The notes under the pieces are model-generated. The model searched no databases. It was not told the DNA's origin and saw nothing but the letters and a program-made list of their open reading frames with translations. This document shows positions 15,042-22,967 of a DNA stretch of 64,000 bases, one piece after another (the stretch's first letter is position 1; every line of letters starts with the position of its first letter). The translations under genes were made by a program, and so were the position numbers. This DNA is from Lentisalinibacter sp964427415 (lineage in GTDB: Bacteria; Pseudomonadota; Gammaproteobacteria; Steroidobacterales; Woeseiaceae), in assembly GCA_964427415.1 (NCBI GenBank), contig CAYRUH010000011.1, positions 1 to 64,000 on the forward strand, in the 5' to 3' direction.

Positions 15042-16453
15042 CCGGGCGCTCCGGGGCGGAGAGGATGTTCGTCGTCGAGGATGACGACGCCCTGCGCCAA
15101 CTGCTGTTGGACGAGTTGGAAGACCGCGGATATGAGGTTACGGGTTTCGGCACCGTGGGCGGCGTTCGGGCAAAGCTCGCCGCCGGCGCCTGCGACCTGG
15201 TGATCTCCGATATCCGGCTGCCGGACGGCGACGGATTCGATGTGCTCGCGGCAGCCCGGCAGATTGAGTTTCCACCCTCGGTCATCCTGATCACCGCTTT
15301 CGGCTCCATACCCCAGGCGGTCGAGGCATTGCGAGCGGGTGCCGATGATTTCCTGACGAAGCCGCTGGACCTCGACCACCTCGCGGTACGCATCGACCGC
15401 GCCCTCACGCACCGGCGCACGACCTACAAACTCGAATCGCTGCAGAAGAACCTGCGCGCGTCCAACGTGGACGGCGGATTCCGCGGCATGATTGGCACGA
15501 GTCCGCCCATGCAGCAGGTCTTTGCAGCCGTGCGCCGGTTCGCACGGGTCCACGAGCCCGTCCTGATCACCGGCGAGTCGGGGGTGGGCAAGGAACTCGT
15601 CGCCGCGGCCATCCATGCCGAAAGCGAGCGCTCGCCGCGGCCCCTCGTCTCGGTGAACTGTGCCAGCATCCCGGAGAATCTACTCGAGGCGGAATTCTTC
15701 GGGCACACAGCGGGTGCCTATACGGGTGCCATCAGCGCGCGGGACGGGCTGGTGCGTGAGGCCGACGGCGGCACGCTGTTCCTGGACGAGATCGGCGAGA
15801 TGCCCGCGACCATGCAGGCGAAGCTGCTACGCGTCCTTCAGGATCGTCGGGTGCGCCCCGTCGGACAGGACACAGAGATCGAAGTCGATGTGCGTATCGT
15901 CGCGGCGACCAATCGGGATCTCGCGACGGCTGTGGAGGACGGACGCTGGCGCAAGGACCTTTACTACCGGTTGGAAGCGCTCTCGCTGGAGGTGCCGCCG
16001 CTACGTGAACGACTGGAGGACATTCCGGAGCTGGTCGCTCACTTCATTGCAAGAATCGCCCTGGAGCGCGAAACGCCGCGCCTCACCCTCACGGAGGCCG
16101 CCCTCGATACGCTGCAGGCGTACGGCTTTCCGGGCAATGTGCGGGAACTTCGTAATGCTCTCGCCCGGGCTGCGGTATTCTGCGACGGGCGTCAGATCGA
16201 TGTTCCGCATCTGCCCCAGCGCATCCGCGAGGGGGCGGCCCGCCGGCGGCCGGGTCCGGACGACCCGCTCGGCATACATGCCGAGCCGAAGCCGAACCTC
16301 GATCGGGTGGAGATGCGTTACATTCGCTGGATTCTCGATATGTCAGGCAATAACAAACGCCGCGCAGCCGAGATCCTGGGTATCGGCCGGCGGACACTCT
16401 ATCGGAAACTGGCCGACACCGAGACGCCGGGTGAGAGTACAGGCGGCAGGTAG
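15038..16453 (+). CDS. Sigma-54-dependent response regulator (NtrC family)
   Basis: The 471-residue protein has three domains. The receiver (about 8-125) has phospho-acceptor Asp in DLVISDIRLPDGDGFD and Lys in FLTKPLD. The AAA+ sigma-54 activation domain (about 150-385) has Walker A GESGVGKE, the sigma-54-contacting loop AGAYTGA (Tyr for the usual Phe of GAFTGA), and Walker B GGTLFLDEIGEM. A Fis-type HTH lies at the C-terminus (NNKRRAAEILGIGRRTLYRKL). It binds upstream sites and drives RpoN promoters. It is translationally coupled to the kinase gene. Confidence 0.94.
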   Translation: MTGRSGAERMFVVEDDDALRQLLLDELEDRGYEVTGFGTVGGVRAKLAAGACDLVISDIRLPDGDGFDVLAAARQIEFPPSVILITAFGSIPQAVEALRAGADDFLTKPLDLDHLAVRIDRALTHRRTTYKLESLQKNLRASNVDGGFRGMIGTSPPMQQVFAAVRRFARVHEPVLITGESGVGKELVAAAIHAESERSPRPLVSVNCASIPENLLEAEFFGHTAGAYTGAISARDGLVREADGGTLFLDEIGEMPATMQAKLLRVLQDRRVRPVGQDTEIEVDVRIVAATNRDLATAVEDGRWRKDLYYRLEALSLEVPPLRERLEDIPELVAHFIARIALERETPRLTLTEAALDTLQAYGFPGNVRELRNALARAAVFCDGRQIDVPHLPQRIREGAARRRPGPDDPLGIHAEPKPNLDRVEMRYIRWILDMSGNNKRRAAEILGIGRRTLYRKLADTETPGESTGGR

Positions 16454-16463
16454 AGGTCCGGTC

Positions 16464-16700
16464 TCACGCATCCTGCTGCCGCTCCATCTCCTCCGCCAGG
16501 GCGATGCGTTCGAGCGCATCATCGATCGCCTCGATGTGCTGTTCGAGTACCGATAGCCTTGTCTCAACGTTGGCACCCGGTTCGCCGTCCGGTGTAGCTG
16601 CGCTCAGGGCACGGAGTTCGGCACGCAGCCTGGCGCGTTCATCTTCCAGCTCACGCCTCCGGCTGGTGCGCGTCGATACCATATCGTCGTCGTCTGCCAT
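16464..16700 (-). CDS. Small acidic/basic coiled-coil protein of unknown function
   Basis: The 78-residue protein begins at the ATG at 16700, preceded by GGGGGCTT as ribosome-binding site; an in-frame ATG at 16718 is less well placed. It consists of a charged helix RRRELEDERARLRAELRALSAA, a short loop, and a second helix VETRLSVLEQHIEAIDDALERIALAEEMERQQ. This suggests a two-helix coiled coil. No family was recognised. It is convergent with the response regulator gene, with only 10 bases between the stops. Confidence 0.6.
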   Translation of the reverse strand: MADDDDMVSTRTSRRRELEDERARLRAELRALSAATPDGEPGANVETRLSVLEQHIEAIDDALERIALAEEMERQQDA

Positions 16701-16894
16701 AAGCCCCCTGGTCGGCACTCCCTTGGTTCAGGATTTCTGCTTAGCATACGAGCATATCGCATTAGGATACGGACATTTCGCAGTGTCTCGAAACCTCCCG
16801 CTTACAGAACGGTCACGAGCATGCAATCTGCCGATGCTCGAATGCGGCTCTCGGTTCCCGGTCATGGCCGGGCCTCCAACAGGGACGCATAACA

Positions 16895-19675
16895 ATGAAC
16901 GATCGCCTCATCCGAAGCGTTGCAGCCGCAGCGCTCCTTATACCGTTTGCGACATCCGCCGGCGATCTATCCGGCCAAGTCACCGACGAGAATACCGGCC
17001 GCTGGCTGGCCGGCGCCGCCATCACCATGAAACCCGGCAATGAGCGTAGCATGGCCGACGGCAGTGGCCGCTTCCGGATTCGCGATCTCCCCGCCGGCGA
17101 GTACCGGGTGGAGATCCTACAGACCGGCTATGACCCGGCCGCCGTTACGGTCAGCGTGCCTGCCGAGGGTACCGTCACCCGTGATGTCGCCATGTCATCG
17201 AGCATGGAGACCATCGTGGTCACGGGTTTCCGTGCGGCCCTGACCGACGCGATCCAGGACAAACGCTTCGCCGACGTCATCAAGGACTCGGTGACCTCGG
17301 ACGACGTCGGCAAGCTCCCCGACCGCAATGCCGCGGAGGCGCTGCAGCGTATCCCCGGCGTCTCGATCACCATCGATCAGGGCGAGGGGCGTTACGTGAC
17401 GCTCCGCGGCATCGACCCGGGTCTCAACCAGGTCACCATCGACGGCGCTACCATCGGCGCCCCGGAAGATGATCGGCGCATCGCTCTGGATACGATCCCT
17501 TCCAACGTGCTGTCGAAGCTGGAGGTGATCAAGACGGTCACCCCCGACATGGACGGCAACGCCGTGGGCGGTTCGGTCAACCTGGTAACGCCCAGCGCCT
17601 TCGACCTGGCTCCCGATAAGCGCATCAGCGTCTCCGCGGATTACGGTTACTACGATTTGAGTGGCGAGAACCCTTATGGTGCCAGCGCCAGCTGGGGCAC
17701 GGTATTCGGCGATGACGACCAGTTTGGCCTGCTGCTGAGCGCGAGCCACCTGTCGCGGGACTACGAGTCCGAGAACATCCAGGGCGGCAATATCTGGGAA
17801 GAAGAAGGGGATTTCTTCGTGCCGGAGGAACTGGCGCTGCGCGACTATACCCTCGAGCGTCTGCGCACCAGCGTCGTCGCGAACCTTGAATGGCGGCCGA
17901 ACGGCGACTCCCGCTTCTACCTGCGCAACATCTGGAACGAGTTCCAGGACACCGAGCAGCGCCTGGAGACGCTGTACGACTACCGCGACGGCGACCTGGT
18001 GGATCAGACTCCAACCTCCGGCACTTTCACCGAGGGTGAGGGCGAGCGAGCTTCCAAGGACCGCCGCGAGGAGCAGTCCATCCTGAACAGCACCCTGGGC
18101 GGCGAACTCTTCCTCGGTGCCTGGACGGTGGAGGGTTCCTACACGTTCGGCAAGGCGGAGCAGAACACACCCTACGATGAAGAGTATGTCTTTGCGCTGG
18201 CGGATCCGGTGCCGATGACCTATGACACCTCCAGCTTCTTTTTCGACGTCGATGGGGGTGCGGCATTCGACGACCCGGCCAACTTCGAGTTCGACGAAGT
18301 GGAGTTCGCCCGCCAGATCGTCGAGGAAGACCTCAACGTCATCCGGCTGGACCTGACCCGCGACCTGCAGTTCGCGGGCAGTCCGGGCTACATCAAGTTC
18401 GGCGCCAAGTTCACAGGGCGGGAGAAGACCAGTGACGAAAATGCCCTGGTCTACGACGGTTTCGACGGCGATTTCCTGCTGTTCGATGTCTTCCGTCCCG
18501 GCAAGTCCGGCTTCTACTGCGACGAGCGCTGCTACGACTTCGGCCCGGTAATCGATCACGGCGCCGCGAACGCCTTCTTCAACGCCAACCGGGATCTGTT
18601 CGAGCTCAGCGACGACGACAGCCGCGAGGCCAGCGCCGACGCCGACTTCACCGTGGAGGAAGATATCTCCGCCGCCTACGTGATGGCCTCAGCGGACATC
18701 GGCGGGCTTGCACTGACCGGCGGCGTCCGCGTCGAGCGCACGGAAACGGAGTCCCGTGCTTTCGACATCCGCTTCGAAGACGGCGATCTGGCATCGGAAC
18801 TGCCCCAGCGAAGCGGCAGCAAGGACTACACCAACTGGCTGCCGGGGCTGCAGGCGCGCTGGGCGTTGAACGAGAGTGTGGCGCTCCGCGCCGCGTGGAC
18901 CAACACCATTGGCCGCCCGCCCTATGAGCAGCTGGCTCCCTTCCGCATCTTCGAGGCGGACCCGGACGGGCCGGATGCCTTCGAGGGCGAGGTGGAAGAG
19001 GGCAATCCGAACCTGGAGCCGCTGGAGTCGATGAACCTCGACGCCTCGCTGGAATGGTATCTGGACTCCGGCGGTCTGCTCGCACTCGGCCTGTTCTACA
19101 AGGACATCGACAATCCGATCTTCACCCGGGTCACGACCCTGGAAGATGCGGAATTCGAAGGCCGGTTCTTCACCGAACTCGAGCGCAGTCGAGCGGAGAA
19201 CGCCGACAGCGGCGAGATACTCGGAATCGAGCTGAACCTGCAGCAGCAGTTCACCCGCCTGCCCGCGCCCTTCGACGGCTTCGGTGTATCGCTGAACTAC
19301 ACCTATACCGACAGCGAGGCGACGGTATTCGGCCGGGACGACAAGGTGCCCTTTTTCCTGCAGTCCGAGAATATCGGCAACGCGGCCGTCTTTTGGCAGC
19401 AGGGCGGACTCGAGCTGCGCGCCGCGGTCGCCTACCGCAGCGAATACCTGGACGAGGTGGGCGAGGATGCCGACAGCGACCTGTACCTGGACGACCGTAC
19501 CCAGGTCGATCTCAAGGGCAGCTATGCCTTCGACAACGGCCTGAAGGTGTACCTGGAGCTGCTGAACGTTACCGATGAGCCGCTGCGCTTACTGAGCGGC
19601 GGCCGCTCCGACCGTCTCGCCGAGAACGAGATCTACGGCTGGAACGCGATCGCCGGCATGCAGTACCGCTTCTGA
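16895..19675 (+). CDS. TonB-dependent outer-membrane receptor (TonB-Xanth-Caul type)
   Basis: The 926-residue protein has a signal peptide (to about residue 22). An N-terminal carboxypeptidase-regulatory-like beta-domain follows (DLSGQVTDENTGRWLAGAAITMKP..., 23-100), then a TonB box METIVVTGF (about 106). The plug domain is at about 125-235 (DVGKLPDRNAAEALQRIPGVSITIDQGEGRYVTLRGIDPGLNQVTIDG). A 22-stranded barrel ends in the aromatic residue GMQYRF. Such receptors import oligosaccharides, phosphorylated or chelated ligands using TonB energy. Its stop overlaps the start of a secreted phosphatase (TGATG), so the transported ligand may be a phosphate ester or its product. It is not linked to the glucan locus further on. 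Confidence 0.93.
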   Translation: MNDRLIRSVAAAALLIPFATSAGDLSGQVTDENTGRWLAGAAITMKPGNERSMADGSGRFRIRDLPAGEYRVEILQTGYDPAAVTVSVPAEGTVTRDVAMSSSMETIVVTGFRAALTDAIQDKRFADVIKDSVTSDDVGKLPDRNAAEALQRIPGVSITIDQGEGRYVTLRGIDPGLNQVTIDGATIGAPEDDRRIALDTIPSNVLSKLEVIKTVTPDMDGNAVGGSVNLVTPSAFDLAPDKRISVSADYGYYDLSGENPYGASASWGTVFGDDDQFGLLLSASHLSRDYESENIQGGNIWEEEGDFFVPEELALRDYTLERLRTSVVANLEWRPNGDSRFYLRNIWNEFQDTEQRLETLYDYRDGDLVDQTPTSGTFTEGEGERASKDRREEQSILNSTLGGELFLGAWTVEGSYTFGKAEQNTPYDEEYVFALADPVPMTYDTSSFFFDVDGGAAFDDPANFEFDEVEFARQIVEEDLNVIRLDLTRDLQFAGSPGYIKFGAKFTGREKTSDENALVYDGFDGDFLLFDVFRPGKSGFYCDERCYDFGPVIDHGAANAFFNANRDLFELSDDDSREASADADFTVEEDISAAYVMASADIGGLALTGGVRVERTETESRAFDIRFEDGDLASELPQRSGSKDYTNWLPGLQARWALNESVALRAAWTNTIGRPPYEQLAPFRIFEADPDGPDAFEGEVEEGNPNLEPLESMNLDASLEWYLDSGGLLALGLFYKDIDNPIFTRVTTLEDAEFEGRFFTELERSRAENADSGEILGIELNLQQQFTRLPAPFDGFGVSLNYTYTDSEATVFGRDDKVPFFLQSENIGNAAVFWQQGGLELRAAVAYRSEYLDEVGEDADSDLYLDDRTQVDLKGSYAFDNGLKVYLELLNVTDEPLRLLSGGRSDRLAENEIYGWNAIAGMQYRF

Positions 19676-21585
19676 TGTATAGGCTGACGCCGATGCCAAT
19701 GCCGAGGATTGTCTGCGGGCTGATCGCCGGCGTCCTGCTGGGCGTCCCGGTGTTCCCGGCCCTCGCCGGTCAGAGCCCGCTCCCGGCAGCGGAGCCGCAT
19801 TCCGTCGCGAGCTCGTCGCCTCAGTCGCCACACCATGCTCTGGCGGCGACGGTCACGTCGATACGCGACCGCATGGCGGCGGTGCTCGGCCCCGACGAGC
19901 GGGTGGACATTACTCCGGAGGCCGCAGCCGCCTTCCTGCAGCCCGCCGAGCGACGTGAGCTGGCGACCGGCTTCGTCCGCTTCCGCGTGGACCGGCCGGC
20001 TCGCATCTATGTGGCATTCGAGGGCGAGCAGGGCGAGACACCGTTCTGGCTGCCGGAACTCGGCTTCGGCCGGCGCGCGGATCTGGATTTCATCGTCGAT
20101 GTCGAAGATGCCTACCACGTCTGGGACAAGACGGTGGCAGCGGGCGAGGTCCGGCTCGGCATACCGAGCCTTTCTGGTGAGATGAAGCCCTACCTGGTAT
20201 TCGCGGCGCCCGCGGCTGAAGGCCCGGCGCTCACCCTGACGCCCCTGGTGCCGGGCACCGACGTCGTCACCGCCCGGACCGGTGTGCGGCCGTTTCTCGA
20301 CGACGACGATTACCTCAACGCGCTGCCGCAGGCACTCGACGGGCTGCCCGTACTCAGGACCTGCGAAAGCTGGGAGCTGGTCTCACGCCTGGTCGGCTGG
20401 TTCCGCCGGACGCAGTACCCGTCCTCCGCTTCGCCGGACCAGCTGCTGCTCACCTGGCAGGGCGACCCCCGCCGCTCGGCGACCATCCAGTGGCGCACCG
20501 ACCCCAGCGTGCCAGAGAGCGCGTTGTGGATAGCACCGAAATACGAGTTCTTCACGGCCGGTCCTGCGGCGGGGCGCCGAATCGACGCTTCATTCCGCGA
20601 GCTGGAGAGCTCCCGCATCGTCAACGACCCGGTCGTCAGGCTGCACCGCGTGCGCGTGGACGGACTGGAGCCCGGGACGGACTATCTCTACGCTGCCAGC
20701 GCGGACGGCGGCGAGACCTGGACCGACGTCCGGGAGTTCCGCACGGCGGCCGAGTCCGAGCCCTACTCCTTCGTCTACCTGGGCGATCCCCAGAACGGCC
20801 TCGAGCAATGGGGGCAGCTGCTGCGCCAGGCTGACTTCCGCTATCCCGATGCGCGCTTCTACATGATCGCCGGCGACCTGGTGGACAAGGGTGCGGAACG
20901 GGACAACTGGGACGAGTTCTTCCACGAGGGCTCGCCCGTGTTCGCCGAATCCGCCGTGGTGCCCGCCATCGGCAATCACGACAGCCATGGCGGTCACCCG
21001 ACGCTGTATCTGCAGCAATTCGCCCTGCCGGACAACGGCACGGAGAGGCTCGACCCCGGCCGCACCTACCACGTGGACTACCAGGACCTGCTGGTGGCGG
21101 TCATGGATTCCAATTACCAGATTATCCAGCCCGAACTGCAGGCCGACTGGCTGGACCGGGTGCTGGGCCAGAGCGACGCGCGCTGGAAGGTGGTGATTTA
21201 TCACCACCCTTTCTATGCGTCACGCCCGGACCGGGACAACTACCCCCTGCGCGAGACCTGGGGCCCGGTATTCGACCGCCACAACGTGGATATCGCCTTC
21301 CAGGGCCACGACCATGCCTACATGCGCACCGTGCCCATGCGCGACCACCGGCCCGCGGCGGAGGGCGAGCACGGCACCATCTATCTGGTCGCGGTTTCGG
21401 GCACCAAGATGTACGAGCAGGAACTGCCGTCATTCGCCGCTTTCGGCACCACCGATACGCGGACCTTCCAGTACATCGAAGTGGACCCGGCGGCGGGCAT
21501 CCTCGATTACCGTGCCGTCGACACCCGCGGCGAGGTCATCGACGCCTTTCGGCTGCAGAAGCCTGCAGCGAACGCCGCTGACTGA
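19675..21585 (+). CDS. Secreted purple-acid-phosphatase-like metallophosphoesterase
   Basis: The 636-residue protein has a signal peptide (cleavage near 30). A roughly 200-residue N-terminal beta-rich region of unknown kind follows, then a purple-acid-phosphatase N-terminal fibronectin-like domain (about 255-355, YLYAASADGGETWTDVREF). The calcineurin-type phosphoesterase core is last. Metal ligands are visible in order: YLGDPQNG, AGDLVDKGAERDNW, AIGNHDSHGG, VIYHHPFY, FQGHDHAYMRT. It should hydrolyse phosphate esters outside the inner membrane. The overlap with the TonB receptor gene suggests capture and dephosphorylation of an organophosphate. Substrate (phytate, nucleotides, sugar phosphates) cannot be told from sequence. 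Confidence 0.87.
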   Translation: MYRLTPMPMPRIVCGLIAGVLLGVPVFPALAGQSPLPAAEPHSVASSSPQSPHHALAATVTSIRDRMAAVLGPDERVDITPEAAAAFLQPAERRELATGFVRFRVDRPARIYVAFEGEQGETPFWLPELGFGRRADLDFIVDVEDAYHVWDKTVAAGEVRLGIPSLSGEMKPYLVFAAPAAEGPALTLTPLVPGTDVVTARTGVRPFLDDDDYLNALPQALDGLPVLRTCESWELVSRLVGWFRRTQYPSSASPDQLLLTWQGDPRRSATIQWRTDPSVPESALWIAPKYEFFTAGPAAGRRIDASFRELESSRIVNDPVVRLHRVRVDGLEPGTDYLYAASADGGETWTDVREFRTAAESEPYSFVYLGDPQNGLEQWGQLLRQADFRYPDARFYMIAGDLVDKGAERDNWDEFFHEGSPVFAESAVVPAIGNHDSHGGHPTLYLQQFALPDNGTERLDPGRTYHVDYQDLLVAVMDSNYQIIQPELQADWLDRVLGQSDARWKVVIYHHPFYASRPDRDNYPLRETWGPVFDRHNVDIAFQGHDHAYMRTVPMRDHRPAAEGEHGTIYLVAVSGTKMYEQELPSFAAFGTTDTRTFQYIEVDPAAGILDYRAVDTRGEVIDAFRLQKPAANAAD

Positions 21586-21616
21586 AGCCGATCGCGCCGC
21601 CGTGGGCGGCATCGTC

Positions 21617-22324
21617 TCATGAGGAGGCCACCTGTACGCCGCCGGCCGCGAAATCCCGCTGCAATGCCAGCTCGAGGCGCTCGGCGAGCGGCTCGCGTAC
21701 GCGCTGCTTGGTACTGCGATGCGCTTCCATGTTGAGGGCGGCGAGGGCTGCGGCCGTGTCCGCGGCCCTGCTGCCGAGATCGCCCGCCGCCACCGCCTCG
21801 TCCAGGAAACCGGCCTGCACGGCTCCCGCGGGGTCGTAGATCCGCGCCAGCCCTACTGCCTGGTCGAGGTGTACCTGCGCCAGTCTCGCGCGGGCGAGTT
21901 CCACCCCGAACCAGGGCAGCGTCATGCCGATGGCCACCTCGTTCAGGCCGAGCTTGTAATCGCCCTCCGTGCCGATGCGGTAGTCGGCCGACAGGCAGAG
22001 CAGCGCACCCATCGCGAGCGCATGTCCGCTGACGGCAAGAATCACCGGTGTCTCGAAGCTCAGCAGCCGGCTGGCGGCCTCGGCACCCTGGCGCAGCAGC
22101 CTCGCCGCATCCTCACCGCCCTGACCCATCACCGCGAGATCGAAGCCCGCACAGAACTTGCCGGGGCGGCCGGTGATGATCACCACCTTGCCGGCGGCGG
22201 CGGCCTCGTCGAGGCCGGCATTGAGGCTTTCGAGCATTTCGAAGGACAGGGCGTTGGCTTTGCCGTCGTCCATGGCCAGCAGGCAGTGCGTTTCGTGTTC
22301 GGTGACTTCGAGCAGTGCGGTCAT
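21617..22324 (-). CDS. Enoyl-CoA hydratase/isomerase (crotonase) family protein
   Basis: This 235-residue crotonase-fold protein starts at MTALLEVTEHETHCLLAMDDGKANALSFEM. The oxyanion-hole regions are KFCAGFDLAVM and GHALAMGALLCLSADYRIGTEGDYKLGLNEV. The first of the two glutamates typical of true enoyl-CoA hydratases is not obvious; the position after the second oxyanion region reads NEVAIGMTLPWFGVELAR. The exact reaction (hydration, isomerisation or hydrolysis of an acyl-CoA) is therefore open. It is monocistronic and divergent from the molybdenum hydroxylase operon. Confidence 0.85.
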   Translation of the reverse strand: MTALLEVTEHETHCLLAMDDGKANALSFEMLESLNAGLDEAAAAGKVVIITGRPGKFCAGFDLAVMGQGGEDAARLLRQGAEAASRLLSFETPVILAVSGHALAMGALLCLSADYRIGTEGDYKLGLNEVAIGMTLPWFGVELARARLAQVHLDQAVGLARIYDPAGAVQAGFLDEAVAAGDLGSRAADTAAALAALNMEAHRSTKQRVREPLAERLELALQRDFAAGGVQVASS

Positions 22325-22505
22325 AGGTCTCTCCCGATGGTCTGGCGACCAGTCTAGCCTTACGGCGCACCGATGGGGAGATCATCGGCTGATACCTGCA
22401 GCCGGCCGCGGCCAGGCGGTTGGTCGCCGGAGTCCGGTCAATACCGTGGCGGATTTGCGGTATATTGGTGCGCACCGGGAAATTCAGACATGCGGGGAGC
22501 AGATC

Positions 22506-22967
22506 GTGACCGAGTTCAAGCTTAACGGCGAGGCCGTCAACGCCGAGAGTCAGCCGGATACACCGCTTCTTTGGGTCATCCGCGACGAGATGAAACTGAA
22601 GGGCACGAAGTACGGCTGTGGTATCGCCCGTTGCGGCGCCTGCACCATTCACCTGGACGGGTCGCCGGTTCGCTCCTGCGTCACTCCGCTGAGCGCCGCA
22701 GAAGGCAAGGTGGTGACGACCATCGAGGGACTCGATACCGTGGCGGGACAGGCATTACGCCAGGCCTGGATCGAGGAGCAGGTTCCGCAGTGCGGCTACT
22801 GCCAGTCCGGGCAGATCATGCAGGCCGCGTCACTGCTCGCCGACAACCCGCAGCCGGGCGACGGGGAGATTGCCGAGCATATGAACGGCAACCTTTGCCG
22901 CTGCATGGCTTACCCGCGTATCAAAAGAGCTATCAGGACAGCCGCCAGCAAGGGGGTAACCTCATGA
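22506..22967 (+). CDS. (2Fe-2S) small subunit of a molybdenum hydroxylase (IorA-like)
   Basis: The 153-residue subunit carries two [2Fe-2S] clusters that pass electrons from the molybdenum site. The N-terminal plant-ferredoxin-type cluster is at KYGCGIARCGACTIHLDG...RSC (about 38-61). The C-terminal cluster motif is CGYCQSGQIM...GNLCRCMAYPRI. The start is a GTG at 22506 (MTEFKLNGEAVN). It overlaps the large subunit by ATGA. Similar two-subunit enzymes are isoquinoline 1-oxidoreductase and aldehyde or nicotinate hydroxylases with cytochrome-linked electron exit; no FAD subunit is encoded here. Confidence 0.9.
   Translation: MTEFKLNGEAVNAESQPDTPLLWVIRDEMKLKGTKYGCGIARCGACTIHLDGSPVRSCVTPLSAAEGKVVTTIEGLDTVAGQALRQAWIEEQVPQCGYCQSGQIMQAASLLADNPQPGDGEIAEHMNGNLCRCMAYPRIKRAIRTAASKGVTS

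Noticed and set aside
17195..18559. A 454-codon open frame on the minus strand
   Set aside because: It is antisense to the TonB receptor; no recognisable protein features.
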